This document shows, piece by piece, positions 35,073 to 43,366 of a DNA stretch of 64,000 nt (position 1 is its first letter; each line of letters starts with the position of its first letter). A program made the translations under genes and the position numbers. The stretch comes from Polyangium sp. 6x1 (GTDB taxonomy: Bacteria > Myxococcota_A > Polyangia > Polyangiales > Polyangiaceae), in contig NZ_JARZHH010000016.1 of assembly GCF_029946515.1 (NCBI RefSeq), positions 1-64,000 of the forward strand, given 5' to 3'. A model generated the notes under the pieces. That model saw only the letters and a program-made list of their open reading frames with translations, had not been told where the DNA came from and did not search any database.

Positions 35073-36887
35073 ATGGACTCCGGACGGGGGCTGCGCTACG
35101 CGTGGACCCCACGGATGTTGAGCGAGGCCGCGTGGGCACAGACGACGGATCCCGAGGCGCGGAGCCTCCTCCTTCCGTCCGGCGCGGCGAGCTCGGAGCG
35201 CGAGAACGCGATTCGTGATCCGGGTGAGGCGTCCGTCGAGGCGCTGGAGCTCTCAAAGGCGCTCGGGCTCTCGATCACGGTGGCCGACGCCTTGTTCCGC
35301 GCAGGTCGCCGCGCCGACGCCGAGACGCGTCTCTTCCTCGATCCGCGCCTCGCCCACCTCACGCCGCCCGACGCGATGGCGGATCGCGAGCTCAGCGCGG
35401 ATCGTCTCGCGCGGGCGATCCGTGCGCGCGAGAAGATCGCAGTCTTCGGCGACTACGACTGCGACGGGATCACGTCGTGCGCGATCGTGACCGAGGTGCT
35501 GCGCGCGCTCGGCGGCGACGTCGTGCCGCTGCTCGCGACGCGCAAGGACGGCAGCTACGGCTTCAACGCGAAGGCGCTCGAGCGCGTGCGCAAGACGGGC
35601 GCGACGTTGCTCGTCACGTGCGACTGTGGATCGAGTGATCACGAGCGCCTCGAGACGGCGCGACGCCACGGCATCGAGACGCTGGTGATCGATCACCACC
35701 TCGTGCCCGCGGAGCCGCTGCCCGCGATCGCGTTCTTGAATCCGCATCGGCCCGAGTGCGGCTTTCCGTTCAAGGGCCTCGCGTCGTGTGGGCTCGCGCT
35801 CTCGCTCGGCGCGGCGGTGCGTCGGGCGCTCGGCGCGAACCTCGACATGCGGCAGTGGCTCGATCTCGTCGCGATCGGGACGGTGGCCGACGTGGCGCCG
35901 CTCGTCGGCGACAACCGCGCGCTCGTGCGGGCAGGGCTCGCGGTGCTCGGCCAGGGCAGCCGGCCGGGCCTGCGGGCCCTGGCCGAGCTCGCGCGGCTGG
36001 ATCTCGGGCACAGCGTGAGCGCGGACGACATCGCGTTCCGCATCGCGCCGCGCCTCAACGCGCCGGGGAGGCTCGAAGATCCGGACCTCTCGCTCGAGCT
36101 CTTGCTCGAACGCGACAGCACGCGCGCGGCGGGGATCGCGGCCACGATCGAGCAGCTCACGGCGCGGCGGCGCGCGATCCAGGAGGAGATGATCGGGCAG
36201 GCGCTGCGCGAGATCGAGGCGAACGGGTGGGCGAAGGAGCCGGCCATCGTGCTCGCGCGGCAGGGATGGCACCCGGGGATCGTGGGGATCGTGGCGGGCC
36301 GTGTGGCGTCGAAGTTCGGCAAGCCCACGATCGTCGTGGCGCTCGACGGCGGATCGGGGCGTGGATCGGTCCGCGGGCCGGCGGGTTTTCCGTTGCACGA
36401 CGCGCTCGTGCTCTCGCGCGCCGAGCTCGTCGGGTTTGGCGGACATCAGGCCGCGGCGGGCGTCGAGGTGCGGGCGGATCGTGTCGAGGCGCTGCGCGCG
36501 CTCTGGTGCGATTCGGCGATCGCGCTCGGCGCGTTGAACCTGGGTCCGCTCGATGGCGAAGCGGACGTGCGCCTCGACGATCGCGACGAGCCTGCCGCGG
36601 TGGCGCGCGATCTCGAGCGGCTCGAGCCTTGCGGGCAGGGCAACCGGGCGCCGCGGGTGCTCGTGCGTGGCGTGCCGGTGCGGGTATCGCGCGTGATCAA
36701 GGGGCACCTGAAGCTCGAGGTCTCGCTCAAGCGGCACGTGATCGGCGCCTTCGGGTACGAGCTTGGGGGCCTTTCGAACGGCCTCGCGGGCGGGCGCGTG
36801 GACATCGTGGGTCGGCTCCGGCGCGACACGTTCCGGGGCGGCAGCGCGGTCGAGATTCGCATCGATCGGGTCGAGCGAACGAGCTAG
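35073..36887 (+). CDS. recJ: Single-stranded-DNA-specific exonuclease RecJ
   Basis: The protein has 604 residues. ATG 35073 is the best start between the terminator and the first conserved block. DHH superfamily motifs are visible: VFGDYDCDGITS (motif I), VTCDCGSS, VIDHHLV (the DHH), GTVADVAPLVGDNR and the DHHA1 motif GFGGHQAAAG. RecJ degrades single-stranded DNA 5' to 3' in recombination and mismatch repair. The N-terminal ~50 residues are less conserved. Its stop is 5 bp before the ATPase gene, so the genes are probably co-transcribed. Confidence 0.93.
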   Translation: MDSGRGLRYAWTPRMLSEAAWAQTTDPEARSLLLPSGAASSERENAIRDPGEASVEALELSKALGLSITVADALFRAGRRADAETRLFLDPRLAHLTPPDAMADRELSADRLARAIRAREKIAVFGDYDCDGITSCAIVTEVLRALGGDVVPLLATRKDGSYGFNAKALERVRKTGATLLVTCDCGSSDHERLETARRHGIETLVIDHHLVPAEPLPAIAFLNPHRPECGFPFKGLASCGLALSLGAAVRRALGANLDMRQWLDLVAIGTVADVAPLVGDNRALVRAGLAVLGQGSRPGLRALAELARLDLGHSVSADDIAFRIAPRLNAPGRLEDPDLSLELLLERDSTRAAGIAATIEQLTARRRAIQEEMIGQALREIEANGWAKEPAIVLARQGWHPGIVGIVAGRVASKFGKPTIVVALDGGSGRGSVRGPAGFPLHDALVLSRAELVGFGGHQAAAGVEVRADRVEALRALWCDSAIALGALNLGPLDGEADVRLDDRDEPAAVARDLERLEPCGQGNRAPRVLVRGVPVRVSRVIKGHLKLEVSLKRHVIGAFGYELGGLSNGLAGGRVDIVGRLRRDTFRGGSAVEIRIDRVERTS

Positions 36888-36892
36888 GAGGG

Positions 36893-37678
36893 ATGACCGT
36901 GAGCGAGCCGATCATCCGCTTCCGCGACGTACGCAAGGCGTTCGGCCCGAAGGTCATCTACCGCGGCTTGAACCTCGAGGTGTTCGCCGGCGAGACGCTC
37001 ACCGTCATCGGCGGCTCGGGTGTGGGCAAGAGCGTGATGCTGAAGCTCTTGATCCGCCTGCTCGAGGCCGACGGCGGGTCGATCACGTTTCACGGCGAGG
37101 ACATCACGCAGATGAAGGAGGCGAAGGCGCGCCTCATTCGCCGTCGGATCGCGATGCTCTTCCAGGGCGCGGCGCTCTTCGACTCGATCTCGGTGGGCGA
37201 GAACGTCGCGTATGGCCTGCACGAGCACTATCGCGACGAGATGACCGAGACGCAGATCGCCGAGCGCGTCGACTGGGCGCTCTCGCTCGTGGGTTTGCCG
37301 GGCATCGAGGCGATGCGCCCCTCGGATCTTTCGGGCGGCATGAAGAAGCGCGTCGGGCTCGCGCGGGCGATCGCGGTGCAGCCCGAGGTCTTGCTCTACG
37401 ACGAACCGACGACCGGGCTCGACCCGATCAACACCGAGCGCATCAATCACTTGATCCGCGGGCTCAAGAAGGCGCTCGACGTGACGAGCATCGTGGTCAC
37501 GCACGACATGAAGAGCGCGTTCACGATTTCCGACCGCATGGCCATGGTGCAGGCGGGCGAGATCATCCTGTCCGGCCGCGTCGAGGACTTCCAGCGGTCG
37601 ACCGACCCGCGGGTGAAGAACTTCATCAACGGCATCGCCCCGGTCAACGAGGACGTCGAGACGCTCCTCCGCGCGTGA
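36893..37678 (+). CDS. MCE/Mla-type ABC transporter ATP-binding protein
   Basis: The protein has 261 residues, with TAGGAGG just before ATG 36893. It has Walker A (GGSGVGKS), Q-loop (LFQGAALFDSISV), signature (LSGGMKKRVGLARAI), Walker B (VLLYDEPTTGLDPI) and switch His (VVTHDMKS). AALFDSISVGENVAYGL and GLPGIEAMRPSDLSGGMKKR are typical of MlaF/Ttg2A ATPases that power retrograde lipid transport. The MCE protein follows after 36 bp. No MlaE-type permease gene is in the cluster, so it must be elsewhere if the system works in the usual way. Confidence 0.85.
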   Translation: MTVSEPIIRFRDVRKAFGPKVIYRGLNLEVFAGETLTVIGGSGVGKSVMLKLLIRLLEADGGSITFHGEDITQMKEAKARLIRRRIAMLFQGAALFDSISVGENVAYGLHEHYRDEMTETQIAERVDWALSLVGLPGIEAMRPSDLSGGMKKRVGLARAIAVQPEVLLYDEPTTGLDPINTERINHLIRGLKKALDVTSIVVTHDMKSAFTISDRMAMVQAGEIILSGRVEDFQRSTDPRVKNFINGIAPVNEDVETLLRA

Positions 37679-37714
37679 CGAGCGGCGCGTCTTCGCGCAT
37701 GATGGGGGGAGCAG

Positions 37715-38839
37715 ATGAACAGGTCGCGCGACGTCAAGGTCGGGCTCTTCGTGCTGGCGGGGCTGCTCTTCTCCGCGCTCGTGATCTTCTTGATCGGCGA
37801 TGAGCGGCGCTTCTTCAGCTCGTCGGTGAAGTTCACGACGACGTTCGCCGATGTGCAGGGCTTGAAGCCCGGCGCGCCGGTGCGCATGGGCGGCATCGAC
37901 ATCGGCAACGTGAAGAAGGTCGGGTATCGGCCCGGGCAGGCCGAGGCCGTCGTCTACGTCGAGCTCGACGTCGTGAAGGCCGAGGCCGAGCGCATCCGCA
38001 AGGACAGCATCGCGCGCGTCGCCGCGAAGGGCCTGCTCGGCGACAAGATGATCGAGATCTCGAAGGGCAAAGCGCCGGAGGCCGTGCCCCCGGGCGGCGA
38101 GATCCTGAGCGAGGAGCCCACGGATCTGATGGGCATCGCGCAGGGCATGACGTCGAAGGCCGACACGGCGCTCGGCAACCTGTCGAAGATGAGCGAGAGC
38201 CTCGCGGACGAACGGCTGCACCAGGATCTGCGCGGCAGCGTGTCGTCGATGAACAAGCTGCTCAAGGACGTGGCCGAGGGCGAGGGCTACCCGAAGAAGC
38301 TCCTCACGGACAAAGAGGAAGCCGAGCGGATCTCGCGCACGCTGCAAAACCTCGATCGCGCGGCCTCCGAGCTCGCGCTCACGCTGGCCGAGGTGCGCGG
38401 CGTGGTGACGCGCGTGAAGTCGGGGCCCGGCTTTGCGCACGAGGTCATCTACGGCGACGGCCCGCAGAAGGAGATCGCGCAGTTCGGCGCGGCGGCGGGC
38501 GAGGTCGCCTCCACGCTGAAGGGCATCCGCGAGAGCGACAGTTTTGCCCATGACGTCCTTTACGGTGGCAAAGGCAACGGCGCCGAGGCGCTGGCGAACG
38601 TGACGGCGATGACCGCGGATCTGCGGGCCATCGTCGCCGACGTGCGCAAGGGCAAGGGCACCGTGGGCGCGCTCCTCGTCGATCCCTCGATTTACGAGGA
38701 CGTCAAAGCGATCGTCGGCAACGTGAGCCGCAACGACATCCTCCGCGCGCTCGTGCGGTACTCGATCAAGCACGACGAGAAGAAGCCAGGCGTCGAGGTG
38801 ACGCCGGGCAAAGAAGAGCCGGCGGCGCAGAACAAGTAG
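37715..38839 (+). CDS. MCE-family (MlaD-like) lipid-transport substrate-binding protein
   Basis: The protein has 374 residues. GGGGGAG precedes ATG 37715. One N-terminal membrane helix (VGLFVLAGLLFSALVIFLIG) is followed by an MCE domain (FADVQGLKPGAPVRMGGIDI, GNVKKV, RVAAKGLLGDKMIEIS). After residue ~145 a long helical region repeats 'ADERLHQDLRGSVSS' and 'RESDSFAHDVLYGG' style segments, which may form a helical tunnel as in larger MCE proteins. It is anchored in the inner membrane facing the periplasm. The convergent regulator gene ends 9 bp later. Confidence 0.88.
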   Translation: MNRSRDVKVGLFVLAGLLFSALVIFLIGDERRFFSSSVKFTTTFADVQGLKPGAPVRMGGIDIGNVKKVGYRPGQAEAVVYVELDVVKAEAERIRKDSIARVAAKGLLGDKMIEISKGKAPEAVPPGGEILSEEPTDLMGIAQGMTSKADTALGNLSKMSESLADERLHQDLRGSVSSMNKLLKDVAEGEGYPKKLLTDKEEAERISRTLQNLDRAASELALTLAEVRGVVTRVKSGPGFAHEVIYGDGPQKEIAQFGAAAGEVASTLKGIRESDSFAHDVLYGGKGNGAEALANVTAMTADLRAIVADVRKGKGTVGALLVDPSIYEDVKAIVGNVSRNDILRALVRYSIKHDEKKPGVEVTPGKEEPAAQNK

Positions 38840-38848
38840 ATAAGCGCT

Positions 38849-40339
38849 TCATGAAGCGGCCCGCGTGACGCCCTTCGTGGGCAGGGCCGCGCGGAGGCGC
38901 GCGACGCCCTCGTGGATCTCGTGCTCGTCGAGGGCGGCGAAGCCGGCGCGGAAAAAGGGGCGCGAGCGGCCGTCGAAGGCGTAGCGGCGCGCAGGGTGGA
39001 TCACGACGCCGCGATCACGCGCGCGCTCGGCCCAGGCGTCGATGTCGATCCCCGGGGCGACGCGGACCCACATGGCCATGCCGCCGGGCGGAGGAGCGAG
39101 CTCGACGGCGTTCGGGAGGCTCACGCGTAGCGCCTCTGTGAGGACGTCGCGTCGCGCCTGGTAGATGCGGCGCATGCGGCGCGCGTGGCGTTGCACCTCG
39201 CCGTCTTCGAGCAGCTCGGCCACGGCGCGTTCGAGCGCGAGATCGCCCTGCCGATCGACGAACGTGCGGATCGCGGCGAGGCGCTCCACGAGCGGCGCGG
39301 GCGCGACGACGAAGCCGATGCGCAGGCCCGGCGCGAGGATCTTCGACAGCGTGCCGATGTAGACCACGACCCCCGCGCGATCGGCGCTCGCAAGCGGCAA
39401 GACCGGGCGTCCGTCGTAGTGAAACTCGTGATCGTAGTCGTCTTCGAGGATCGCGATGCGGTGCGCGCGCGCGAGATCGAGCAAGCGGATGCGGCGCGCA
39501 GGCGAGAGCAGGGCCGTTGATGGGTACTGGTGGTGCGGCGTGACGTAGACGGCGCGCACGGGCTCACGCGCGACGAGCGCGGCGAGCGCGTCGATCGAGA
39601 GCCCCTCCGCGTCGACGGGGAGCGGCACGAGGCGCGCGCCCGTCTGCGCGAGCGCTTCCCACGCGGGGCGATATCCGAGCGCTTCCACCGCGACCACGTC
39701 GCCGGGCCCGAGCAGCGCGCGCGCGCAGAGATCGAGCGCCATCTGGCTGCCACGCGTGACGAGCACGTCTTCGGCCGACGCGCCGAGCCCTCGCACGGAC
39801 GCGAGCATGTTCGCGAGCGCGGCGCGTAGCCGTTCGTCCCCGCGCGCGTCGCCGTATTCGAAGAGCCGTGGAGCCGATCCGCGCAGCACGCGCCGGTACG
39901 CGCGCGCGAGCAGCTCCGTCGGCAAGAGCCGTAGATCGGGCGTGCCGCCGGAGAACACGATCGCGCCCGGTGGAGCTTCGTACGCCCCGCCCACCGCGGA
40001 GGCACGCGCCGGCAGATCGAAGCCTGCGCGCGCCGCGATCGTGCCGAGCGTGGCGGGCGTGGCGCGGCGCCGCGGGACTTCGGGCATCGTGGTCGAGACG
40101 TACGTCATCGTGGCGCTGCGGGTCTCGACCCAGCCTTGCGCGGCGAGCTCGCGGTACGCGGCGACCACCGTGTTGCGATGAACGCCGAGAGAGCGCGCGA
40201 GCGCGCGGCTCCCCGGGAGTGCGGCGCCCGGGCGGAGCCTCCCACGGCGGATGTCCTCGATCAGGGCGCGCGTGATCCGCACGAAGAGCGGGACGTCGGG
40301 GGAGGGATCCAGGGCGAGCTCGAAGGGGTATTCGCGCAC
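38849..40339 (-). CDS. MocR/PdxR-type GntR regulator with aminotransferase domain
   Basis: The protein has 496 residues, starting at GTG 40339. Residues ~10-80 are a GntR winged HTH (LFVRITRALIEDIRRGRLRP, GSRALARSLGVHRNTVVAAY). Residues ~100-485 form a fold-type I aminotransferase domain with the PLP lysine in YIGTLSKILAPGLRIGF and the Asp/Tyr motif ILEDDYDHEFHYDGRPV. MocR regulators of this kind sense PLP and control vitamin B6 genes or similar. The divergent neighbour encodes a PNPOx-like protein, which fits that theme. Repeated ACTGGTC boxes lie between the two genes. Confidence 0.9.
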   Translation of the reverse strand: MREYPFELALDPSPDVPLFVRITRALIEDIRRGRLRPGAALPGSRALARSLGVHRNTVVAAYRELAAQGWVETRSATMTYVSTTMPEVPRRRATPATLGTIAARAGFDLPARASAVGGAYEAPPGAIVFSGGTPDLRLLPTELLARAYRRVLRGSAPRLFEYGDARGDERLRAALANMLASVRGLGASAEDVLVTRGSQMALDLCARALLGPGDVVAVEALGYRPAWEALAQTGARLVPLPVDAEGLSIDALAALVAREPVRAVYVTPHHQYPSTALLSPARRIRLLDLARAHRIAILEDDYDHEFHYDGRPVLPLASADRAGVVVYIGTLSKILAPGLRIGFVVAPAPLVERLAAIRTFVDRQGDLALERAVAELLEDGEVQRHARRMRRIYQARRDVLTEALRVSLPNAVELAPPPGGMAMWVRVAPGIDIDAWAERARDRGVVIHPARRYAFDGRSRPFFRAGFAALDEHEIHEGVARLRAALPTKGVTRAAS

Positions 40340-40408
40340 CTGACTGGTCTACCCGATTTTTCGGAACTGGTCCTTCTCGGGGTACCAGCTCGAGACCACC
40401 TTCCGGCC
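40340..40408. promoter_or_regulatory. Divergent promoter region with ACTGGTC boxes
   Basis: Two direct copies of ACTGGTC start at 40343 and 40366 (23 bp apart), and inverted related sequence (TACCAG and GAGACCA) follows near 40383-40396. MocR regulators commonly bind direct repeats spaced by two helical turns. The 69 bp are shared by both divergent genes, so autoregulation is likely. Confidence 0.55.
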
Positions 40409-41515
40409 ATGCGTAGGGAGATCTTTCGGATGGATCGTGCGGGCGCGGTTGCGCTCCTCGCGCGCGCGCCCGCGGTGCACCTCGCCTCGACGACGCCGGA
40501 GGGCGAGCCCGTGCTGCGCGTGTTGCACGGCGTCGTCGTGGGGGACCACCTGCTCTTTCACGGCGCGCCCGTGGGCGAGAAGATGGACGTCGTCGGCCGG
40601 CGTGCGGTGATCTCCGCCGAAGAGATCGTCGCCTCGATCCCGAGTTACTTCGTCGATCCGGAGCGCGCGTGTCCGGCCACCACGTTCTACCGGAGCGCGC
40701 AGGTGCACGGCACGATCGAGCGCGTCGATGCGCCGCATCTGAAGGCCGCGATGCTCGCGGCGCTCATGGAGAAGTATCAGCCCGAGGGTGGATACGCGCC
40801 GATCGACGCGGAGCATCCGCTCTACAAAAAGGCCGTTGCGGGCGTGCTCGTGCTCGGCGTGTCGCTGGAACGGCTCGATGGCAAAGCGAAGCTCGGGCAG
40901 AACCGCACGCCCGCGGAGATCGGTCGTCTCCTCGATCTGCTCTGGGCGCGAGGCGCGCCGGGCGACGCTCGGGCGATCGATCTCGTGCGCGCGGCGAGCC
41001 CGTCCTTGGCCGCGCCGTCGTTCCTCGAAGCGCCCGCGGACGCGACGCTCTTGTGTGCGATGGGGGAAGCGGACGCCGATGAGGCGACGGCGCTCCTCGT
41101 GGGTACGTACTGGTGCGAAGGCACCTCGTCCGATCGCATTCGCAGGAGCTTGCTTGGTTCGTCCGCCTGGGTCGGCGCGCGAGATCGCTCGGGCGCGCTC
41201 GTGGGAACGGCGCGCGCGATCGCGGACGGCGCGCGGCGCGCGTGGATCTACGACGTGATCGTCGACGACGCTTGGCGAGGTCGCGGGCTCGGCCGCGCGC
41301 TCATGCGGCTGCTCCTGAATCATCCGGCGGTGCGCGGCGCGGAGACGGTGCTCTTGCGCACGCGGGATGCCATGGGGTTCTACGAACCGTTCGGCTTCCG
41401 GACGCGGCACGTGCACCGGACGGATGGGCGGGAGATCCACGAGATGATCCTCGCGCGAACGGAAGCGAGCGGAGAGGCTGCCTGTCCGCTTGCGTCGGCG
41501 GGGAAAGGCACGTAG
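40409..41515 (+). CDS. Pyridoxamine 5'-phosphate oxidase-like / GNAT acetyltransferase fusion
   Basis: The protein has 368 residues. Met at 40409 begins the family-like MRREIFRMD; Met at 40430, with AGGGAG upstream, is an alternative. Residues ~8-190 are a FMN-binding split-barrel of the Pyridox_ox_2 type (LARAPAVHLASTTPEGEPVL, LLFHGAPVGEKMDVVGRRAV, VHGTIERVD). Residues ~225-355 are a GNAT domain (GTYWCEG, RAWIYDVIVDDAWRGRGLGR, VLLRTRDAMGFYEPFGF). GRGLGRALM is the acetyl-CoA binding A motif. The fusion joins a flavin-type oxidase-like domain and an acetyltransferase. The substrate is unknown. It is divergent from the PdxR-type regulator. Confidence 0.85.
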   Translation: MRREIFRMDRAGAVALLARAPAVHLASTTPEGEPVLRVLHGVVVGDHLLFHGAPVGEKMDVVGRRAVISAEEIVASIPSYFVDPERACPATTFYRSAQVHGTIERVDAPHLKAAMLAALMEKYQPEGGYAPIDAEHPLYKKAVAGVLVLGVSLERLDGKAKLGQNRTPAEIGRLLDLLWARGAPGDARAIDLVRAASPSLAAPSFLEAPADATLLCAMGEADADEATALLVGTYWCEGTSSDRIRRSLLGSSAWVGARDRSGALVGTARAIADGARRAWIYDVIVDDAWRGRGLGRALMRLLLNHPAVRGAETVLLRTRDAMGFYEPFGFRTRHVHRTDGREIHEMILARTEASGEAACPLASAGKGT

Positions 41516-41538
41516 TTCAGGTGAGAAGGATCTCAGAG

Positions 41539-42747
41539 ATGCCTCGTAAGCTCGCTGATCGTCTCTCTGCTGTGGCCCCGAGCGCCACGCTCGCGATGGC
41601 CGCTCAGGCCGCTCGCCTGCGAAGCCAGGGCCACAAGGTTTATTCGTTCAGCGTCGGGGAGCCGGACTTCGAGCCGCCGCGCCACGTGCTCGACGCTGCG
41701 AAGGCCGCCATCGACAAGGGCGTGTCGCACTACACGGCCGTCACCGGCACGCCCGAGCTCAAGGCCGCCATCTGCGCGGCCACTGAGCGTGATCGCGGCT
41801 ATCGCCCCGCGCCGAACGAGGTGACCGTGTCGTGCGGCGCGAAGCATGCGCTCTTCAACGTTGCCCTTGGCCTCTACGAGCCCGGCGACGAGGTCGTGAT
41901 CCCCGCGCCGTACTGGGTGAGTTATCCCGAGCAGGTCCGCATCGTCGGCGCCACGCCCGTGATCGTCGAGACGCGCGAGGACGAGGGCTTTCGCATGGAT
42001 GCCGCGTCGCTCGAGCGCGCGATCACCGAGCGCACGAAGGCGGTCATCCTCTGCACGCCTTCGAACCCCACGGGCTCGGCTTACGCCGAGTCGGAGCTGC
42101 GTGCCTTGCTCGATGTCGTGCGTCGGCACGATCTGTGGCTCGTCGTCGACGAGATTTACGCCGACCTCACCTACGACGGCTTCCGGCACGTGTCGGTGCC
42201 TGCGATCGCTGAGGATCTACGGAGCCGTACGATCGTGATCTCCGGCGTGAGCAAGACGTATGCGATGACGGGGTGGCGCATCGGCTGGAGCATCACGCCG
42301 CCGGAGCTCTCGAAGGTGCTCGACGTCGTGCAGAGCCAGAGCACGACGAACGCGACCGCCGTGGCGCAGGTCGCGGCGGCTGCTGCGCTCTCGGGCCCGC
42401 AGGATGCCGTGCGCGTGATGCGTGACGCTTTTGCGAAGCGTCGCGATCGCATGGTCGAGGGCTTGCGCAGCCTCCCTGGCGTGCGCTGTAGGATGCCCGA
42501 AGGGGCCTTCTATGCGTTCGCCGACGTCCGGGGCCTCTACGGCATTCCGTACAAGGACGGCGCGATCAAGACCGACCTCGACGTCGCGATGTGGCTGCTC
42601 GAGGAGGCGCATGTCGCGAGCGTGGCGGGCACGCCCTTCGGGGCGCCGGGCTACGTGCGGTTCTCGTACGCGTGCTCGGAGAGCGACATCGATGGGGGGA
42701 TCGAGGCGATCCGGGCGGTCATCGCGGCTGCTCGTGGCGGGGTCTGA
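41539..42747 (+). CDS. Aspartate-type class I aminotransferase
   Basis: The protein has 402 residues. GAGAAGGA precedes ATG 41539. Fold-type I features include FSVGEPDFEPPRHV near the start, GAKHALFNV, PYWVSYPEQV, the NPTGSAY motif (CTPSNPTG), DEIYADLTYDG and the PLP lysine segment SGVSKTYAMTGWRIGW. The C-terminal VRFSYACSESDI contains the substrate carboxylate-binding Arg. This is the pattern of thermostable-type (AspB, group Ib) aspartate aminotransferases, which transfer amino groups between aspartate and 2-oxoglutarate, sometimes with prephenate. It is 23 bp after the fusion gene. Confidence 0.92.
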   Translation: MPRKLADRLSAVAPSATLAMAAQAARLRSQGHKVYSFSVGEPDFEPPRHVLDAAKAAIDKGVSHYTAVTGTPELKAAICAATERDRGYRPAPNEVTVSCGAKHALFNVALGLYEPGDEVVIPAPYWVSYPEQVRIVGATPVIVETREDEGFRMDAASLERAITERTKAVILCTPSNPTGSAYAESELRALLDVVRRHDLWLVVDEIYADLTYDGFRHVSVPAIAEDLRSRTIVISGVSKTYAMTGWRIGWSITPPELSKVLDVVQSQSTTNATAVAQVAAAAALSGPQDAVRVMRDAFAKRRDRMVEGLRSLPGVRCRMPEGAFYAFADVRGLYGIPYKDGAIKTDLDVAMWLLEEAHVASVAGTPFGAPGYVRFSYACSESDIDGGIEAIRAVIAAARGGV

Positions 42748-42864
42748 CAAACCGAGCGTCCCCATCATCAAAACACTTGTCGGACGACATGGCTTGAGCT
42801 AGTCATGTCGCCGTCGTCGAGCCGCGGCGCGGAGCGTGAACCACGCCCCGCCAAACTCCCGAAC

Positions 42865-42936
42865 GGGCGCATAACTCAGCGGTAGAGTGCATCCTTCACA
42901 CGGATGAAGTCACAGGTTCAAATCCTGTTGCGCCCA
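42865..42936 (+). tRNA. tRNA-Val (anticodon CAC)
   Basis: Acceptor GGGCGCA/TGCGCCC, a D arm, anticodon stem CATCC/GGATG around TTCACAC and a T arm with TTCAAAT fold in 72 nt. The anticodon is CAC, reading GTG (Val). CCA is not encoded. The hairpin array starts 70 bp downstream. Confidence 0.93.
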
Positions 42937-43005
42937 CCCCGTATCCAACCTCGTTGACCTTGCTCTCCGGAGCCCTCGCGAGGTTCACAGCACAAACCCT
43001 CCCTT

Positions 43006-43278
43006 GCATCGACCGCATCGCGGTCGATGCACCAAGGGGCGAGGGCAGCGCCCGCAGAGGGGCGGATAGCTATCCAAAACTTCCCCGCATCGACCGTATC
43101 GCGGTCGATGCACCAAGGGGCGAGGGCAGCGCCCGCAGAGGGGCGGATAGCTATCCAAAACTTCTCCGCATCGACCGCATCGCGGTTGATGCCCAAGGGG
43201 CGAGGGCAGCGCCCGCAAAGGGGCGGATAGCTATTTAAAAATCCCCTGCATCGACTGCGCTTCGCGCAGTCGATGCAC
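43006..43278. repeat. Four-copy 81-bp hairpin array downstream of tRNA-Val
   Basis: Copies start at 43006, 43087, 43168 and 43248 (periods 81, 81 and 80). Each begins with a hairpin: copy 1 GCATCGACCGC-ATC-GCGGTCGATGC, copy 4 GCATCGACTGCGC-TTC-GCGCAGTCGATGC. A GGGCGAGGGCAGCGCCC stem and the 12-bp palindrome GGATAGCTATCC (43064-43075 in copy 1) follow. In copy 3 the palindrome is broken and copy 4 is only the hairpin. Differences in the hairpin stems are mostly compensated. Confidence 0.85.
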
Positions 43279-43285
43279 CAAAGGT

Positions 43286-43353
43286 CCAGGGCTGGCCCTG
43301 GTCCGGGTCCAGGGGTGGACAACCCCTGGTCGGGGTCCGGGGTGAAACCCCGG
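43286..43353. repeat. Three consecutive intergenic hairpins
   Basis: CCAGGG-CTGG-CCCTGG (43286-43301), CCAGGGGT-GGACA-ACCCCTGG (43309-43329) and CCGGGGT-GAA-ACCCCGG (43337-43353) follow each other. The last two repeat the layout and loops of the pair at 21698-21738 with altered stems. They lie just past the stop codon of the convergent gene. Confidence 0.75.
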
Positions 43354-43366
43354 CGCTACGGCAGCA

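Noticed and set aside
43006-43278. CRISPR array
   Set aside because: The units are 81 bp with no unique spacers; the whole unit is repeated, so it is a tandem hairpin repeat.
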